A stretch of 14,567 nt of DNA, taken from contig JAZOLG010000045.1 in assembly GCA_045652765.1 (NCBI GenBank), positions 1 to 14,567 of the forward strand. The letters are read 5' to 3'. This document shows, piece after piece, positions 13,378-14,567 of the stretch (its first letter is position 1; each line of letters begins with the position of its first letter). This DNA is from UBA1231 sp045652765. Lineage in GTDB: Bacteria > Bacillota_I > Bacilli_A > ML615J-28 > CAG-313. The translations under genes and the position numbers were made by a program. The notes beneath the pieces are model-generated. The model ran no database searches and was not told the DNA's origin. It saw only the letters and a program-made list of their open reading frames with translations.

Positions 13378-14151
13378 ATGAATAAAAAAGAATTATTAGA
13401 ATATTTACAAATTGAAGAAGCTAAAACAATAACAGGATGGGATTTTTCTTATCTTGATAATAGATGGGAAAGCGAAGAATTACCTTGGGATTATTTTCAA
13501 ATTGTTAAGAAATTTTTAAAACCAAATGATAAACTTTTAGATATTGGTACTGGTGGTGGAGAAGTATTACTCACTTTTAATCATCCATATGAAAATACTA
13601 CTGTTACAGAAGGTTATAAACCTAATTATGAATTATGTCTTAAAAAATTAGAGCCACTAGGTATAAAAGTATTAAATTATGTTGGCGATGAAATTTTTAA
13701 AGAAATTGAAGATAATCAATTTGATATTATTATTAATCGTCATGAATCATATAATGAACAAGAACTCTACCGTATTTTGAAACCTAATGGAGTATTTATT
13801 ACACAACAAGTAGGTGCATTCAACAATAAAGAACTTGCGACATTCTTTGATGAATCACATATTGATTCTTTTCCTGAAATGACTTTAGATAAATCTATTC
13901 GAAGATTAAAAGAAAATGGATTTGATATTATTGATTCAAAGGAATATTTTCCAGTCTTAAAATTTTATGATTTAGGCGCGATAGCATATTTTGCGAAAAT
14001 CATTGAATGGGAATTTATTAATTTTAGGGTTAAAGAAAATATTGATAAGTTTTTGATTTTACAAGAAGAATTAAAAAGAAATGGATATGTTTCATCAAAA
14101 GAACATCGTTTTATAATAGTTTGTAAAAAAAGCGGAGTCGATTATGAATAA
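13378..14151 (+). CDS. Class I SAM-dependent methyltransferase
   Basis: A protein of 257 residues with the Rossmann methyltransferase motif I LDIGTGGGE (residues 54-62). It continues with VTEGYKPN (acidic residue E78 after strand 2), FDIIINRHESY (motif IV-like) and LYRILKPNGVFITQQVG (motif V/VI). The N-terminal WDFSYLDNRW is common in a group of uncharacterised Bacillota methyltransferases. The substrate cannot be read from sequence. It starts 11 nt after the Cys-tail lipoprotein gene with no clear Shine-Dalgarno, so translation may depend on the upstream gene. Its stop overlaps the next gene by 8 nt. Whether it works with the radical SAM pair or belongs to a separate methyltransferase/TipAS/nitroreductase group is open. 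Confidence 0.85.
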   Translation: MNKKELLEYLQIEEAKTITGWDFSYLDNRWESEELPWDYFQIVKKFLKPNDKLLDIGTGGGEVLLTFNHPYENTTVTEGYKPNYELCLKKLEPLGIKVLNYVGDEIFKEIEDNQFDIIINRHESYNEQELYRILKPNGVFITQQVGAFNNKELATFFDESHIDSFPEMTLDKSIRRLKENGFDIIDSKEYFPVLKFYDLGAIAYFAKIIEWEFINFRVKENIDKFLILQEELKRNGYVSSKEHRFIIVCKKSGVDYE

Positions 14152-14524
14152 TAATTACACAGAAGAAGTAAAGAATAAATGGAAAGATACTGATGCTTTT
14201 TTGGAATATACACAAAAAACAAAAAAATATACTAATGAATTATGGCAAGAAGTAAGTGAAAAGTTAAATGAAATTATGTATAGATTTTCGGTATGTTTTA
14301 AAAATGATCTTAAAGTAGATAGCAATGAAACACAAAATTTAGTAATTGAATTAAAAAATCATATTACTAATTATTACTATAATTGTTCAAAAGAGATTTT
14401 ATATAATTTAGGCATTATGTATGTCGAAGATGAAAGATTTAAAAATAATATTGATCAATATGCGAAAGGTACTGCATTATATATCAAAAATGCTATTGAT
14501 GTTTATTGTAAGGAGAATATATGA
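14144..14524 (+). CDS. Stand-alone TipAS-type ligand-binding protein
   Basis: The 126-residue protein matches the TipAS domain over its whole length: EVKNKWKDTDAFLEYTQKTKKYT, then LVIELKNHITNYYYNCSKEILYNLGIMYVEDERFKNNID, then a final helix with AIDVYCKENI. In Streptomyces TipAL and Bacillus Mta this domain sits behind a MerR DNA-binding part and binds drugs, in TipAL thiopeptides. Here the MerR part is absent, so the protein would sequester a ligand rather than regulate directly; that is inference. Cys81 in YYYNCS lies in the conserved core and could be the thiol that reacts with thiopeptides, which would need alignment to confirm. GGAG at 14134-14137 supports the start. It overlaps the methyltransferase by 8 nt and the next gene by 4 nt. 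Confidence 0.82.
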   Translation: MNNNYTEEVKNKWKDTDAFLEYTQKTKKYTNELWQEVSEKLNEIMYRFSVCFKNDLKVDSNETQNLVIELKNHITNYYYNCSKEILYNLGIMYVEDERFKNNIDQYAKGTALYIKNAIDVYCKENI

Positions 14525-14567
14525 AAACAATCGATTCAATTTTAAAAAGATATTCATGTCGAAATTA
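14521..14567 (+). CDS. Start of a nitroreductase-like gene (partial)
   Basis: ATG 14521 overlaps the TGA of the TipAS gene (ATGA), with AAGGAG at 14510-14515. Only 15 residues are visible: MKTIDSILKRYSCRN. The pattern of a short helix followed by RYSCRN resembles the start of flavin-dependent nitroreductases, where the Arg-Ser-x-Arg stretch contacts FMN phosphate. The gene runs out of the window, so the call is tentative, but the coupling to the upstream gene makes the coding sequence itself likely. Confidence 0.5.
   Translation, partial: MKTIDSILKRYSCRN

Noticed and set aside
1..14567. UGA read as Trp (Mycoplasma-type code)
   Set aside because: All conserved Trp positions use TGG, and TGA serves as a true stop, for example at 14522-14524.
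1..14567. CRISPR array, prophage structural genes or an insertion sequence
   Set aside because: No regularly spaced repeats with spacers, no transposase or integrase, and no phage structural proteins are present in any frame.

Overview
The window is AT-rich, uses TGG for Trp with no in-frame TGA, and has strong Gram-positive signals: GGAGG/AGGTGA ribosome binding sites, TTGACA/TATAAT promoters with exact 17-nt spacers, lipobox lipoproteins and hairpin-plus-U terminators. This suggests a low-GC Bacillota or Mycoplasmatota-related bacterium (host-associated Bacilli or Erysipelotrichia-like), using the standard code. That placement is inference. All genes lie on the + strand. No integrase, transposase or CRISPR array is visible.

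Positions 1-7550 look like an accretion of small accessory cassettes. First comes the 3' part of a single-pass membrane protein (3-701). Next is a two-gene toxin-antitoxin-like unit: a RelB-type ribbon-helix-helix (RHH) protein fused to YggL-like and possible ADP-ribosyltransferase-like regions, then a RhuM-family protein. Then comes a Fic protein with a BRO-N/antirepressor-like N-terminus. It is followed by a GC-richer, highly foldable non-coding block (4021-4160), a GNAT / P-loop kinase-like / DinB-like trio, and a class II Fic protein with its own operator. Three related boundary elements (858-944, 2787-2873, 3936-4017) separate the first cassettes. Each has a 36-nt segment ending in CTAGTCCACCA followed by a terminator hairpin. 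A fourth, diverged boundary (about 7437-7570) shares the downstream flank of the second. The architecture resembles repeated insertion at one kind of RNA 3' end or cassette site.

Positions 7551-10951 hold an AT-rich leader and a 1080-residue lipoprotein. It has Ig-like domains, a Cys/His knuckle, a glycerophosphodiester phosphodiesterase (GDPD) barrel and Listeria-Bacteroides repeats. Two of the repeats appear to be split by inserted domains.

From 11045 to the window end there is a tightly packed operon: radical SAM/SPASM enzyme, lipoprotein with a His-rich and CACACACACA...GRAGC C-terminal tail, SAM methyltransferase, TipAS-type ligand-binding protein, and the start of a nitroreductase-like gene. 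The radical SAM enzyme and the Cys-tail lipoprotein overlap by one base (TAATG). By predicted topology the Cys tail lies in the cytosol, where the enzyme could act on it. I regard this enzyme-substrate pair as the best candidate for an under-described modification system.
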